This document shows positions 40,074-48,871 of a stretch of 64,000 nt of DNA, in pieces. Numbering within the stretch: position 1 is the first letter of the stretch; each line of letters begins with the position of its first letter. Source of the DNA: Brettanomyces bruxellensis (taxonomy: Eukaryota; Ascomycota; Pichiomycetes; Pichiales; Pichiaceae); NCBI RefSeq assembly GCF_011074885.1, contig NC_054690.1:3415001-3479000 (forward strand). Direction: 5' to 3'. Position numbers and translations under genes: made by a program. The notes beneath the pieces were generated by a model. The model saw nothing but the letters and a program-made list of their open reading frames with translations. It was not told the origin of the DNA and made no database searches.

Positions 40074-41798
40074 TCAGTTCTGACAATCCTGCACCTTTTT
40101 CAACAAAGCACTACCATCATCACCAGTCTTGACCTGCGCGATGTACATTTCCATCTTTCCATCTGAAGTCACAGTTGGTATTCTTAAAATATTTTTCTTT
40201 GATCCTATTAACGAGAATGTAAGATCCTTCAATATCAGGACATTCAGCAACACATTGCCATTACCGTCAGATCTGATTAAAATACGTGATTTCTTTGTCT
40301 TATCATTCACAAGCACTTTAAGTTCACCAACACCCACTGTCTCGTATGGCTTTTCTTTATTCTCCGGGTTAAACTTTGACAATTTTGTCCTCTTGGTGAA
40401 AATAGCCTTTTCATCCTCCTCACCCGTTTTAACATCAACTTTTTCGGTCAGCTTGACTACAGCAAAATTTCCCTTGACATTATCCTCATCTTGCTTTTTA
40501 GTATCATTGTCTGGAGAAGGATGCGATGAGTCCGCAGAGGGAGGAGTGAAGCTAAATCCAAAAGACGAGCTATTACTACCTCCAAATGGATTGGAATTAG
40601 TGCTAGCCGAATTGCTACCAAAAGAAAATCCAGTCGATGGCTTTGAAGAGTCAGCCGATGGCACAGAAAACTTGAAAGCAGAAGCTGAAGGTTTATCATT
40701 ATCAGTATTAGATGATAATGAAGTACCAGCTCCAAATTTGAAACCAGAAAATCCGGAACCATTGTTAGAAGTACTACTTCCGAAGGTAAATGCAGGCTTC
40801 GCAGCAGGCTTTTCGTCCTTCTTGGGTTCTTCTTTATTTTTGTTGCTGTCCGGCTTTGCGAAACTAAAGCCAGGCGTCGTGGTTGATGCCGATGGCTTGG
40901 TTTCCCCTGCAGGTTGCTTAATTTCCGCACTCGTGAAGCTGAAAGCTGGCTTTGATTGGAGCGAAGGAGAACTAGAACCAACTTTCTCTTCCTTCTTGTC
41001 GTTATCATCTTCCTTTTTTGAATCTGGCGAAAATTTAAACACAGCATTTGGATCAGGCCTCGAAAGTTCAGGAGTGATTTTGAATGTGGGTCCCTTGGTT
41101 TTCGATTCTTTGCCATCACTTTCATCCGAATTCTTTGGAACATTTCCGAACTTGAAACCATAGTCTGCAGATGTTGGAAGTTTATTCAAGGTGAACTTTG
41201 GTCCAGATAAATCAATTTTTTTAACATCTTCGACCTTATCTGATAACACTTTCTCGTTCTTATGATCCATAGCATGGTTGATCTTCGGTTGCGCGCTTTC
41301 TGGTTCCTTTAGTTCATTGCCTTTCTTGTCGAAATCACCAAAGTTGAAGGTATTAGTCTGGTCAACTGCTATTGGCTTTATATGAACCTCCGGAATAGAC
41401 GCATTTTTGACTTCTAGTTCGCCACTTTCGACCTTCTTGTAGTAATCCATGTATTTTTGTAGGATAGAAGTAAGATTAGCAACAGGGTTCACATTTATAG
41501 AATCGTTTATAGCCTTCAAGAAATTAGCATTCAACGACTTCAATTGTGTAGCCTCTGCTAAATCATTCGTTGACGAGGAATTTGAAGTTTCACTGACTTC
41601 GTTCGAAGATGCTGCATGGAATTTTGGTACTCCAAAATCCGTATGAAGTCTAGATTTAAAGTGGGCAATCTTTCTTTGAGCCATTTTCTCTCTAGATGCC
41701 ATTTTTGGTTTTAATGGTATGTCATCACCACTTGAAGCTTCTGCCTCTCCAGAGTACACTTGTTCCCTAGTTAGTTGTGTTTTTGTTCTTTTTCCCAT
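40074..41798 (-). CDS. NUP2: Nuclear pore FG nucleoporin Nup2
   Basis: Mobile nucleoporin of the nuclear basket that helps release import cargo and recycle Kap60. It has 574 residues. The N-terminus (KRTKTQLTREQVYSGE, then SREKMAQRKIAHFKSR) matches the Nup2/Nup50 karyopherin-binding region. The middle carries about ten FxF/FxFG-type repeats (FNFGDF, YGFKFG, FTFGSS, FKFGAG, FSFGSN, FSFTP) in a Lys/Ser-rich context. A Ran-binding domain ends the protein (about 445-574: FTKRTKLSKFN, GVGELKVLVND, SRILIRSDGNGNVLLNVLI). S. cerevisiae Nup2 is 720 residues; the repeat region is shorter here. It converges on the TBC gene. Confidence 0.92.
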   Translation of the reverse strand: MGKRTKTQLTREQVYSGEAEASSGDDIPLKPKMASREKMAQRKIAHFKSRLHTDFGVPKFHAASSNEVSETSNSSSTNDLAEATQLKSLNANFLKAINDSINVNPVANLTSILQKYMDYYKKVESGELEVKNASIPEVHIKPIAVDQTNTFNFGDFDKKGNELKEPESAQPKINHAMDHKNEKVLSDKVEDVKKIDLSGPKFTLNKLPTSADYGFKFGNVPKNSDESDGKESKTKGPTFKITPELSRPDPNAVFKFSPDSKKEDDNDKKEEKVGSSSPSLQSKPAFSFTSAEIKQPAGETKPSASTTTPGFSFAKPDSNKNKEEPKKDEKPAAKPAFTFGSSTSNNGSGFSGFKFGAGTSLSSNTDNDKPSASAFKFSVPSADSSKPSTGFSFGSNSASTNSNPFGGSNSSSFGFSFTPPSADSSHPSPDNDTKKQDEDNVKGNFAVVKLTEKVDVKTGEEDEKAIFTKRTKLSKFNPENKEKPYETVGVGELKVLVNDKTKKSRILIRSDGNGNVLLNVLILKDLTFSLIGSKKNILRIPTVTSDGKMEMYIAQVKTGDDGSALLKKVQDCQN

Positions 41799-42643
41799 TT
41801 GTGTACGTGAGTATATGTTTACTGGTTATGTCACTTAAACTTTAAATAATTGATTAGTACTCGAAACAAATCAACAAGCCCTCCTCGCAAAAGTGCTAAC
41901 ACACAAGTTATAGTTTAATATCGTCAATCTAATTCTTATTAGGAAGTGAAACAAATTAATAGAATGGAAAGGGTAACGAAAAAAGGAACATTTGATTTAT
42001 GACTTAGAAGACACACATTTTTCCTTCTAGATGGTGGGATGCACCACAATAGAACGTAAAAAACCAGCACAGTAGGAGGGAGGAAACAATGCAAGGATGT
42101 AATTTTGATTTGTTTCAATACAAAAAAATCATTTGGCGATATTGTTTCAAAGTGCACTACCAGGTAAGGTCAGCATATGTTACAGATTCTAGCCACCCAT
42201 TGGGAAACAACAATCACACTAGATACTAGGAGTAAGATTAGCAAATTCTACTTCTGTACATTGGTATCAATTTTTTTAAAGTGCTTTCTGAAAATATTAT
42301 GTGTGGTAAAATACCTTTGTATGTTCCTCATCATCAATTCAAAGGAAACACACTCACTCAAAGTAATCACGTGATCGCACAAAGGGCTTGACAAGAAATA
42401 AGGGTAAAATATTGGATGCTGACTCGCGCTATTGGAGCAACAAGGTGCACCGTATTTTATTTTAGGTCGCCACAAGATTGTACACTGAAAAAAAAAAGCT
42501 CAGGCGAGACTTTGTACGGGAAAATTTTTTGGTGAGAACCCTATATCGATTGATATACTTCAACCTCACTTTAACTTCAAGCTCGATTCTCTTTAAAGAT
42601 TTCCTTTCCTTTCCCTATAAACTGAACAGCAGAAGCACATAAA
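41799..42643. promoter_or_regulatory. NUP2/RPS25 divergent promoter
   Basis: Upstream of RPS25 are a Cbf1-type TCACGTGA at 42367-42374 and a Tbf1-like AACCCTA at 42537-42543 (context GAGAACCCTATA). The pair recalls Candida albicans, where Tbf1 with Cbf1 drives ribosomal-protein genes. The inferred non-coding first exon of RPS25 lies at the right end. Confidence 0.5.
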
Positions 42644-43042
42644 GTATGTATGATAGTTGAAACGAACAGTATTGAAAGCATAAACATGGGAGAGGGGCAA
42701 TATTAGCATAATCGCTTTAGGTGGAAATAACATATGAAAATATATGTTATACGTCCGTGGAGAGATATCATAACCCGCACAAAGACTGGTGAACAAACTT
42801 ATCCATTGGCAATGTTGTGTGCAGGAGAGTCGTTCTTTTTGCAGTGCTTATTAAATCGCACATATGCGTGCTTGTGTATGCACGGAGAATGAACGAGGTC
42901 ATAATGTAGTATTATTTCTTGACAATCCTCATTCAAATGAATATTATAGGTATCACGGGCTCTATATTGCTTTCTTTCATGCGAGTTTTGCTTTTCATGG
43001 CTTAGAGAACGATCAGAATACTAACAAAAATTTTATATTTAG
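42644..43042 (+). other. Predicted 5'-UTR intron of RPS25 (399 nt)
   Basis: Strong yeast splice signals frame this segment: donor GTATGT at 42644-42649, a perfect branch site TACTAAC at 43019-43025, and acceptor TATTTAG ending at 43042, 17 bases after the branch motif. The RPS25 ATG comes two bases after the acceptor, so the intron would lie wholly in the 5' UTR. The exact donor is inferred; branch and acceptor are very convincing. I found no C/D snoRNA inside. Confidence 0.8.
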
Positions 43043-43044
43043 AA

Positions 43045-43365
43045 ATGCCTTTAAAAGTTCAAACCACTAAAGCCGCCAAAGCCGCAGCCGCTGCAGCCGG
43101 TTCTAAGAAGAGTAAGAAGAAGTGGAACAAGGGTAAGGTCAAGGACAGAGCTGACCACATGGTGATTTTGGACCAGGACAAATATGACAGAATTTTGAAG
43201 GATGTCCCAACTTACAAGTTCATCTCCGTTTCTGTTCTTGTTGACAGATTAAAAATCGGTGGATCTGTTGCCAGAGTTGCCTTGAGACAGATGGAGAAGG
43301 ATGGTCTTATCAAATGCGTTGATAAACACTCCAAGCAGTTGATCTACACTCGTGCTACTGCTTAA
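43045..43365 (+). CDS. RPS25: 40S ribosomal protein S25 (eS25)
   Basis: Small ribosomal subunit protein of 106 residues, expected in the 40S head and important for IRES-type initiation. The sequence is nearly colinear with S. cerevisiae Rps25: [55 protein letters not shown] and the end [12 protein letters not shown]. The N-terminus is the usual Lys/Ala-rich tail. Codon use is strongly biased, as expected for a highly expressed gene. The ATG follows a predicted 5'-UTR intron by two bases. Two snoRNAs lie downstream on the same strand. Confidence 0.97.
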   Translation: MPLKVQTTKAAKAAAAAAGSKKSKKKWNKGKVKDRADHMVILDQDKYDRILKDVPTYKFISVSVLVDRLKIGGSVARVALRQMEKDGLIKCVDKHSKQLIYTRATA

Positions 43366-43804
43366 AGAAAGAAGGAGATTTTTGGATTATAGTCATTAAC
43401 GTGAATACGGCTCTCTTTTATACATTGAATCTGTTTGCGTTGATTGTAATTACTTTAGTTTCTGTATAGTCACTTTTGTATCTCTTTTCTTGATTCTATT
43501 AATATGACCACAATAAGTTAACATAAGTAGGTGCCGTATCGTTTTTAAACGCATGTTCAAAATTTTGGTGTTTGAGGGTTTGTGCTTTTTAATTTCCCTA
43601 GTATTTGGCATGATTAATGAAAATTCAGCTTTTAGCTTTTTTTTTGTTCGGCGCTTTACTGAAAAGTTTTTTTTGTGCTATAAAAGATGTCAATTTCCCT
43701 CTATTTTCTATCCTCTTACATACCTCATATGCGTAAAAATGTAATAGTAATATAAGACATATCATGGAAATGGAACATACCGAAATGGGGTTCATATCTG
43801 AGTT

Positions 43805-44069
43805 GTATGTATTTTCCTGTTTTTTGTTACTTGTCCGGTTTCTTTTGAGTATAATTTGAATGATGAATTGTGTTTACCACGTTTAATCGATCGGTGAAAT
43901 CCAAATGGATTATGATCCTTAATCATTTACATGCATCACCATCTGACAATTTAAATTAGCATATAACAGATATGCGCTCACTATGGAAAATCGAGCGGTT
44001 GCTTTTTTTAGAACTGAAAACAGTTCAGTGATACTAACATACACGTTTACAAGGGCTATCTCATTATAG
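43805..44069 (+). other. Possible intron enclosing the snR55-like RNA
   Basis: GTATGT occurs at 43805-43810 and a perfect TACTAAC at 44032-44038, followed by a TAG at 44067-44069 (an AAG at 44053 and a TAG at 44076 are alternatives). I found only two TACTAAC motifs in the intergenic DNA of this window, this one and the RPS25 one. The snR55-like RNA lies between these signals, which suggests an intronic snoRNA in a non-coding host or an extended RPS25 transcript. No coding exons are visible. Confidence 0.4.
43852..43953 (+). ncRNA. SNR55: C/D-box snoRNA, snR55-like (18S guide)
   Basis: Box C ATGATGA at 43860-43866 and box D CTGA at 43943-43946 are flanked by a terminal stem with one mismatch (TAA-T-TTG at 43852-43858 with CAA-T-TTA at 43947-43953). 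The guide CATGCATCACCAT at 43930-43942 directly precedes box D. It pairs over 13 nt, with two G-U pairs, to the 18S sequence GTGGTGGTGCATG. The fifth base before box D then selects the U two bases before the snR40 site. In S. cerevisiae that is Um1269, guided by snR55; the human equivalent is U33. The rRNA sequence is from memory. Confidence 0.8.
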
Positions 44070-44105
44070 CCACTAGCTATTAATTTAATTGTCTTGTCAC
44101 TGAAC
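43959..44105 (+). other. Cluster of inverted repeats between the snoRNAs
   Basis: Four perfect or near-perfect stems occur: GCATAT/ATATGC at 43959-43975; GAACTG-AAAA-CAGTTC at 44011-44026; a 9-bp GTTCAGTGA (44023-44031) with TCACTGAAC (44097-44105); and GGCTAT/ATAGCC at 44054-44071 nested inside it. They could be processing hairpins or part of another structured RNA. An H/ACA-like reading (AAAACA hinge, ACA at 44108) is possible but untested. Confidence 0.4.
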
Positions 44106-44173
44106 TTACATTGAAATCTGTCTTTACTTAGTCGAGTTTAGAAAATTTCAGTGGAAGTGCCTAACGTTACAAT

Positions 44174-44263
44174 CTCTTTGATGATGAAAAACTACTTTTC
44201 CAGTTCTGCTTCTGAATAACACAGGAAGATAACAAAAGCTTACCAAAATTTTCTGACAAAGAG
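44174..44263 (+). ncRNA. SNR61: C/D-box snoRNA, snR61/U38-like (25S guide)
   Basis: A 90-nt RNA with a perfect 7-bp terminal stem (CTCTTTG at 44174-44180, CAAAGAG at 44257-44263), box C ATGATGA at 44181-44187, internal box D' CTGA at 44212-44215 and box D CTGA at 44253-44256. The D' guide CCAGTTCTGCTT (44200-44211) is fully complementary to the conserved 25S stretch AAGCAGAACTGG. It would direct methylation of the A five bases in, which is S. cerevisiae Am1133 (snR61), matching human U38. The D guide GCTTACCAAAA matches the adjoining 25S TTTTGGTAAGC. In S. cerevisiae snR61 and snR55 are also clustered. Confidence 0.87.
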
Positions 44264-44506
44264 TACAAACGTTTGGTTAAATAAGTATATATCTGACAAC
44301 ATACTGTAATGGAATGTAAGAAGGACAAACAAGTACAAAAAAAAAGAGAAAAAGGACACAATTGTCATTAGCAAAAGAAAGAATGACGAGGAAAGAATTG
44401 AGCCACATGATGGTGATAATTCAAAACTAACAAAAAATCAAAAAGTAGTACATAGGCATGAAACTAAACACCACAACCCTCCAGCTGGTATACAAAAGCT
44501 AGCAAC

Positions 44507-45307
44507 TCAGTTAAGGAACTCTTTCTGGAACCTTTCATTCTTCATGGTAAGGAATCTTTTTAGAGATTTCCATGAGCTGACCACCTTTGGATTCTTCTGT
44601 TTGGCCATTGTCGAATCAAGCTTGATAGCCATGGTATACAACAAATATCTTGTATTTTCACTCTCAATGATTCTCAACCAGAAGAAAGCTGCGTATAGGA
44701 AAAGCGCGTAACCAGATGTACCTCTCATTAGCAAAGTATCAACAGTAAGGACAACAAATACAAGTAACTCATCGTATGCGACGGCAATCTTTAACTGTGG
44801 AGATAGTTTCAAGACTGCATCAATTTTGAATTGTGTTGCTAGCTGCATCACAGAAACAATGAGATAAGGAACAAGCTTGAAAAGAGAGCTTCTGTTGAAG
44901 AACCAAACAACAGCAAGTAACAAGTACTGGAAATTGACCGTTCCGAGTAATGTAATGTATGATGGAAGTGCCTTCTGAGCAAATTGTGATAGAATAGTGC
45001 ATGAATATGAGAGAAAAACACCAATAAGTGCTAACCTGTAGGCAATGAAAGAAATCTTTGAAACATGTGAGCGGAAGAGAAGGTAATAGACTGTATATAT
45101 TAGACCCATAGCGATAGTTGTTGCATGTCCGGCAATCCAGAGCGTTTGGGTCAAAGGCGTACCTTCCACTTTCTTCTTCACCAACCTCTTATGAACAAAC
45201 TCACTACTATTGGTGACCGGCTTTTTACTGGCCAATGATTTGGCAGCGGTAGTCTTTGTTGCACTTGGAGGTGCTGTGTCTGTAGTCTTAGGTGTTATCG
45301 CTGCCAT
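44507..45307 (-). CDS. POM33: Pore/ER membrane protein Pom33/Per33 (TMEM33 family)
   Basis: A 266-residue multi-pass protein of the ER and nuclear envelope. In S. cerevisiae Pom33 and Per33 support nuclear pore distribution and ER structure. Residues 1-50 are a polar, Thr/Lys-rich N-terminus. About five hydrophobic segments follow near 57-78, 86-108, 118-136, 143-158 and 180-215. A basic, amphipathic C-terminus (SWKSLKRFLTMKNERFQKEFL) fits the membrane-binding tail described for Pom33. Only one family member is in the window, so the choice between the POM33 and PER33 names is arbitrary. Its 3' end faces the snoRNA cluster. Confidence 0.85.
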   Translation of the reverse strand: MAAITPKTTDTAPPSATKTTAAKSLASKKPVTNSSEFVHKRLVKKKVEGTPLTQTLWIAGHATTIAMGLIYTVYYLLFRSHVSKISFIAYRLALIGVFLSYSCTILSQFAQKALPSYITLLGTVNFQYLLLAVVWFFNRSSLFKLVPYLIVSVMQLATQFKIDAVLKLSPQLKIAVAYDELLVFVVLTVDTLLMRGTSGYALFLYAAFFWLRIIESENTRYLLYTMAIKLDSTMAKQKNPKVVSSWKSLKRFLTMKNERFQKEFLN

Positions 45308-46131
45308 TTTTGCTTGTATCTTCGCACAATTGTCACTTCAAATGTTTCAATCGGCAACAATGCCACTAAGAAAATTTCTTTGACCGACAATATATAATCT
45401 TAAGCAAGAAATTTGGTAAAAATAAGGGGCTTGGACTTCCTGAGAAATCTCTTCCGAGGGCTGCTGGTATTAATATGCTTCCTAAATATATGAACTTTTT
45501 TTTCCACTTTTTTTCCCCTTGCAGAAAATTAGGGGGCCGGTTATAACCAAGCAAAAAAAGAAAGAATCCCGAAAAGAACAAAGTAAAATAAATTACTCGT
45601 TAATTTCTTTTTCTTCCTCTGCATGAATACCAAGGCCTTGTTTTTTTCATCTTATGAAAGCCCATAAATTGTTGATTTTTAATAATTTACTACAATACTG
45701 TCTATTATTACACATTACTGTGTGTTGCGGGTGTTAATATATATACCAATCAAACAATAGTTAAATATGTTTGCAACAAACGAGTACTTCTCTGGTTTGA
45801 AAAGTAATGATCAGCATTCTTTTAAAATACTGTGTAGCACCACCATTTTTTCTTAGTAAATCAATTTTTTTAGGAAACCAACAATTATAATTAATGTAAT
45901 CTTAAAACAACACGCAGAAGACCTCTGTGGAATTATGCGAAAGCCTCAACTGTAGGCGGATATCGCTCTTTGCGCAAACATATCTGGCTGAAAAGTAATG
46001 AAAGTATAAACCAGATAAAAAAACAATACCAGACACACCTCACTTTATATATTAATAACATCCAAGGTATATTTCTTATATGCAAAAAAAGAGAGTTGAT
46101 AAAAAGTTGATGGAATTCCACAAGGACAGAC
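45308..46131. promoter_or_regulatory. POM33 upstream region and permease A 3' flank
   Basis: The left part is the POM33 promoter, with T-rich stretches near 45485-45515. The right part is 3' sequence of permease A. I saw no RNA gene or repeat. Confidence 0.35.
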
Positions 46132-47850
46132 TTAGTTTATGAAATCCATGGTTTTTTTCAAATAGTAACGACTGTGCTCTTTCCAACCCTTAGGATTTGT
46201 AATTTTTGACTCATCATCAACATCATCCTCCATAATCTCCTCATCCACAATTCTGGCACCACTATCAATATCAACATCTGTCAGGGGAATTAACCAGGGA
46301 TCTTTTCGGTAGATCGTAAGTTGTGAACCAATCCATATTACACAGAATAGCATTAGGGATATGTAATTTGCAAAAAAGTCCGATGCTTTAAAATTAAAGA
46401 ACACAGCATAACCTTGAATGAATATGATGATGATCAATGCGATAAATGCAAACCAAGCAAGGAAAGGCATTCCAAAAGCCTTATAAGGTAATGTATCCCT
46501 GGAGATGCCTCGACTTTTTAATATGCTCATGAATCTCAAGTGAGCACCACTAACAAAAATCCAGTCTATGACACTGGCTGTGGCCGAAATATCAAGCAAC
46601 CAAGTGAAGACAGACTGTCCACTGTTAGTCATTTTAAGGAAACATAATAAACCTAAAGATGAGGTAACCAGGACACCAATAAATGGAACACCCTGCTTGG
46701 TTGTTATGCGGAAAAATCTTGGTGCTGTAGTACCGGCCATGGCGTAAAGCACTCTAGAACCAATATAGACATCTGAGTTGCCGGCAGATGTGACCGTAAA
46801 TAGCATCACAGCATTAAGAACGTGAGGTAAGACGGGCGTACCACTATTTTTGATCGAAATCAAAAACGGTGATGATGAAATGAATGTAGTGTCATCCGTA
46901 AGATCAGGATCATTGTAAGGAACTAGCAAACCAACAAAAAACAATGTGAGAATGTAGAATATAAGAATTCTAAAAATGACTTGATTAATAGCTCTTGGGA
47001 CTGTCTTTCTAGGGTTGGAAGACTCACCTGCAGCAATACCCGTGAACTCAACACCTTGATATGTGAAAGCAGCATTAATCAAAGAAGAAAGCCAACCAAG
47101 GAACCTATCAGTGTCTGTATTCTTAACAAGTCCTGCACCAGCACCCCATGGACCAGGATGTCTCCAATAACGGAAACCGACAGGACCTGTCTTTCCTGCA
47201 CCACAAACCATGCAGAAAGCGTAGATGATGAAACCTATGATTGCAATAATTTTAACTAATGCAACCCAATATTCAATTTCTCCATAGTATCTGACTGGAA
47301 ACAAATTAATACATGATAGAAAAACGTAAAACATAATCATCCAGGCCCAATTAGGAACCGCATCAGTCCAGTATTTCATAATTTCCGATATAGCAAACAA
47401 TTCAACAGCACATGTAATTGGCCACTGAAACCAATAAAGCCAGTTTGTGGCCATTCCAATAGACTTGGAGATATATCTTGTATTGAAAACACAAAAAGAT
47501 CCTGTAACTGGAGTATGCGTTGCCATTTCACCTAGAGACTGAGTGACGGAGAACATGAGAATACCAAAAAAGAAGTAGGCAATCAAAGCATTCACCGGAC
47601 CAGCTTCATGTAGAGGGGTAGAGGTACCAATGAACAAACCACTACCAATAGTTCCTCCTAAAGCCAACATTGTCACATGACGAGAGGCAAGACCTCTTTT
47701 AACTTGCCTCTTAACCTCAGTTGTTTGCAAAGTAGGGGATCCTTTCTCACATGAATCTCTCGGAGAATCAAGGATGGTTGACTCCGAGGGAGTTTCAACC
47801 TTTTGGATAGTGCTTGAAACCTCCAAATCTTTCTGCAACTTTTCGTTCAT
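46132..47850 (-). CDS. Amino acid permease, Can1/Lyp1-like (copy A)
   Basis: APC-superfamily plasma-membrane permease of 572 residues with about 12 transmembrane segments. It matches the fungal basic-amino-acid branch (Can1, Alp1, Lyp1): GGTIGSGLFIGTSTPL in TM1, SLGEMATHTPVTGSF, and FCMVCGAGKTGPVGFRYWR, followed by FLGWLSSLINAAFTYQGVEF and DVDIDSGARIV near the C-terminus. The position equal to Can1 Ser176 is Gln here (YWFQWPIT) and that of Thr456 is Ser (LLDIS), by my alignment. The substrate is therefore uncertain. The N-terminal 60 residues are cytosolic, with Ser/Thr-rich sequence and Lys. Copy B lies directly upstream in tandem. Confidence 0.9.
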   Translation of the reverse strand: MNEKLQKDLEVSSTIQKVETPSESTILDSPRDSCEKGSPTLQTTEVKRQVKRGLASRHVTMLALGGTIGSGLFIGTSTPLHEAGPVNALIAYFFFGILMFSVTQSLGEMATHTPVTGSFCVFNTRYISKSIGMATNWLYWFQWPITCAVELFAISEIMKYWTDAVPNWAWMIMFYVFLSCINLFPVRYYGEIEYWVALVKIIAIIGFIIYAFCMVCGAGKTGPVGFRYWRHPGPWGAGAGLVKNTDTDRFLGWLSSLINAAFTYQGVEFTGIAAGESSNPRKTVPRAINQVIFRILIFYILTLFFVGLLVPYNDPDLTDDTTFISSSPFLISIKNSGTPVLPHVLNAVMLFTVTSAGNSDVYIGSRVLYAMAGTTAPRFFRITTKQGVPFIGVLVTSSLGLLCFLKMTNSGQSVFTWLLDISATASVIDWIFVSGAHLRFMSILKSRGISRDTLPYKAFGMPFLAWFAFIALIIIIFIQGYAVFFNFKASDFFANYISLMLFCVIWIGSQLTIYRKDPWLIPLTDVDIDSGARIVDEEIMEDDVDDESKITNPKGWKEHSRYYLKKTMDFIN

Positions 47851-48871
47851 TCAGAAGTTTTATACTAGTATATGTTTTCCAAAAAAAAAAGAGACAGAAG
47901 TGAATGCTTAGGGTCAAAGAACGAACAGTAGTATATGAAAACCAGATAACGGGAAACCTTCTCTTACTTCTTCTGAAGTATCAATTCTGTTGTTTGTAAA
48001 GTTCTCCACACATATTTGATAATGTATATATATAACGTATTATGGGAGTATTTTGGATCGCAAAGTGACTTCTATTTGTCACGATAACAGAAATCAACCA
48101 TTCGATTTATATGACAGATAATGAGGAATCTAGTTTACAATGGACTGAGAATAATGGAAAAGAAAAATAATTTGGAAGCAGTTGCCGATTATGGACGAAA
48201 GTGACCCTCTCCGTAATGCCCTGCGATGAAAAATTCTCCTCCAAATTGATTCCATACAGGGCATACAGGATTAAGTAAACTTCGGTTTTTTTAATTTATG
48301 ATTTCTTTGCTCTAAATGTAATTATTAACTCAGGATAGGGGCATAAGGTCGTGCAGCTTTACTTGCATAATCTTTCCTGATGCATTCACATATGGCCTGT
48401 TGACTTTGAACTGGAAGTTAGCATGATTGACATAACCAGAAATTATGGTTCATCGAAAGAAAATCCCAATCGTTGATATCGCTTTAACTTAAATAAGTCT
48501 AGAGGTGTAAACAATTCTGTCTTGTTCCTTTAGTAAATGCCGCGTAGCTTGTTCCCACGTATTGCCAAACAAGTAAAACCATGTCCTGAGTTTATTCTCA
48601 ATGTGTCAAAAATTTAGGGCATCGGAAAAACTTTTCACAGGAAGAAAAGCTGTTTTCGGCAACGGCCAGCGATAATAGCGTATAATAAATAGGTCACACG
48701 CACAACTAACGTAATACGAGGAAAAAATACCACATTGCTTGAGGAACCATGATGTGACTATTGCAAGGGGAAAATACACTACATATGATCGAGAATCCAA
48801 AATTTATCTATCGTATGCATAACGTTATTTTTTTATAAAAGATAGGCGAAAACTATACCAATACCAATATA
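47851..48871. promoter_or_regulatory. Permease A promoter and permease B 3' flank
   Basis: Several GATAA cores lie upstream of permease A (for example near 47944, 48082 and 48117), the site of nitrogen-catabolite GATA factors. A segment at 48535-48669 resembles one at 51298-51429 upstream of copy B. A shorter match starts at TAATGCCCT near 48211, with its counterpart near 50968. The region is thus part of a tandem duplication that included upstream DNA. Confidence 0.55.
48535..48669. repeat. Conserved distal upstream block, copy A side
   Basis: It shares AAATGCCGCG, the exact 16-mer TTCTCAATGTGTCAAA (48595-48610), a GGGCATC/GAAAAA stretch and AACGG-CAG with 51298-51429. It starts 685 bases upstream of the permease A ATG; the other copy starts 705 bases upstream of copy B. 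Surrounding non-coding DNA has diverged much more. Confidence 0.7.

Noticed and set aside
40129..41163. A 344-codon plus-strand frame opposite NUP2
   Set aside because: It is the mirror of the repetitive NUP2 coding sequence; the frame is open because of repeat codon bias, and its product is low-complexity Ser/Leu/Asn sequence without a family match.
42465..42487. Nine-base match to 18S near the snR57 target followed by CTGA
   Set aside because: No box C lies upstream at a usual distance and no terminal stem forms. A match this short is expected by chance.
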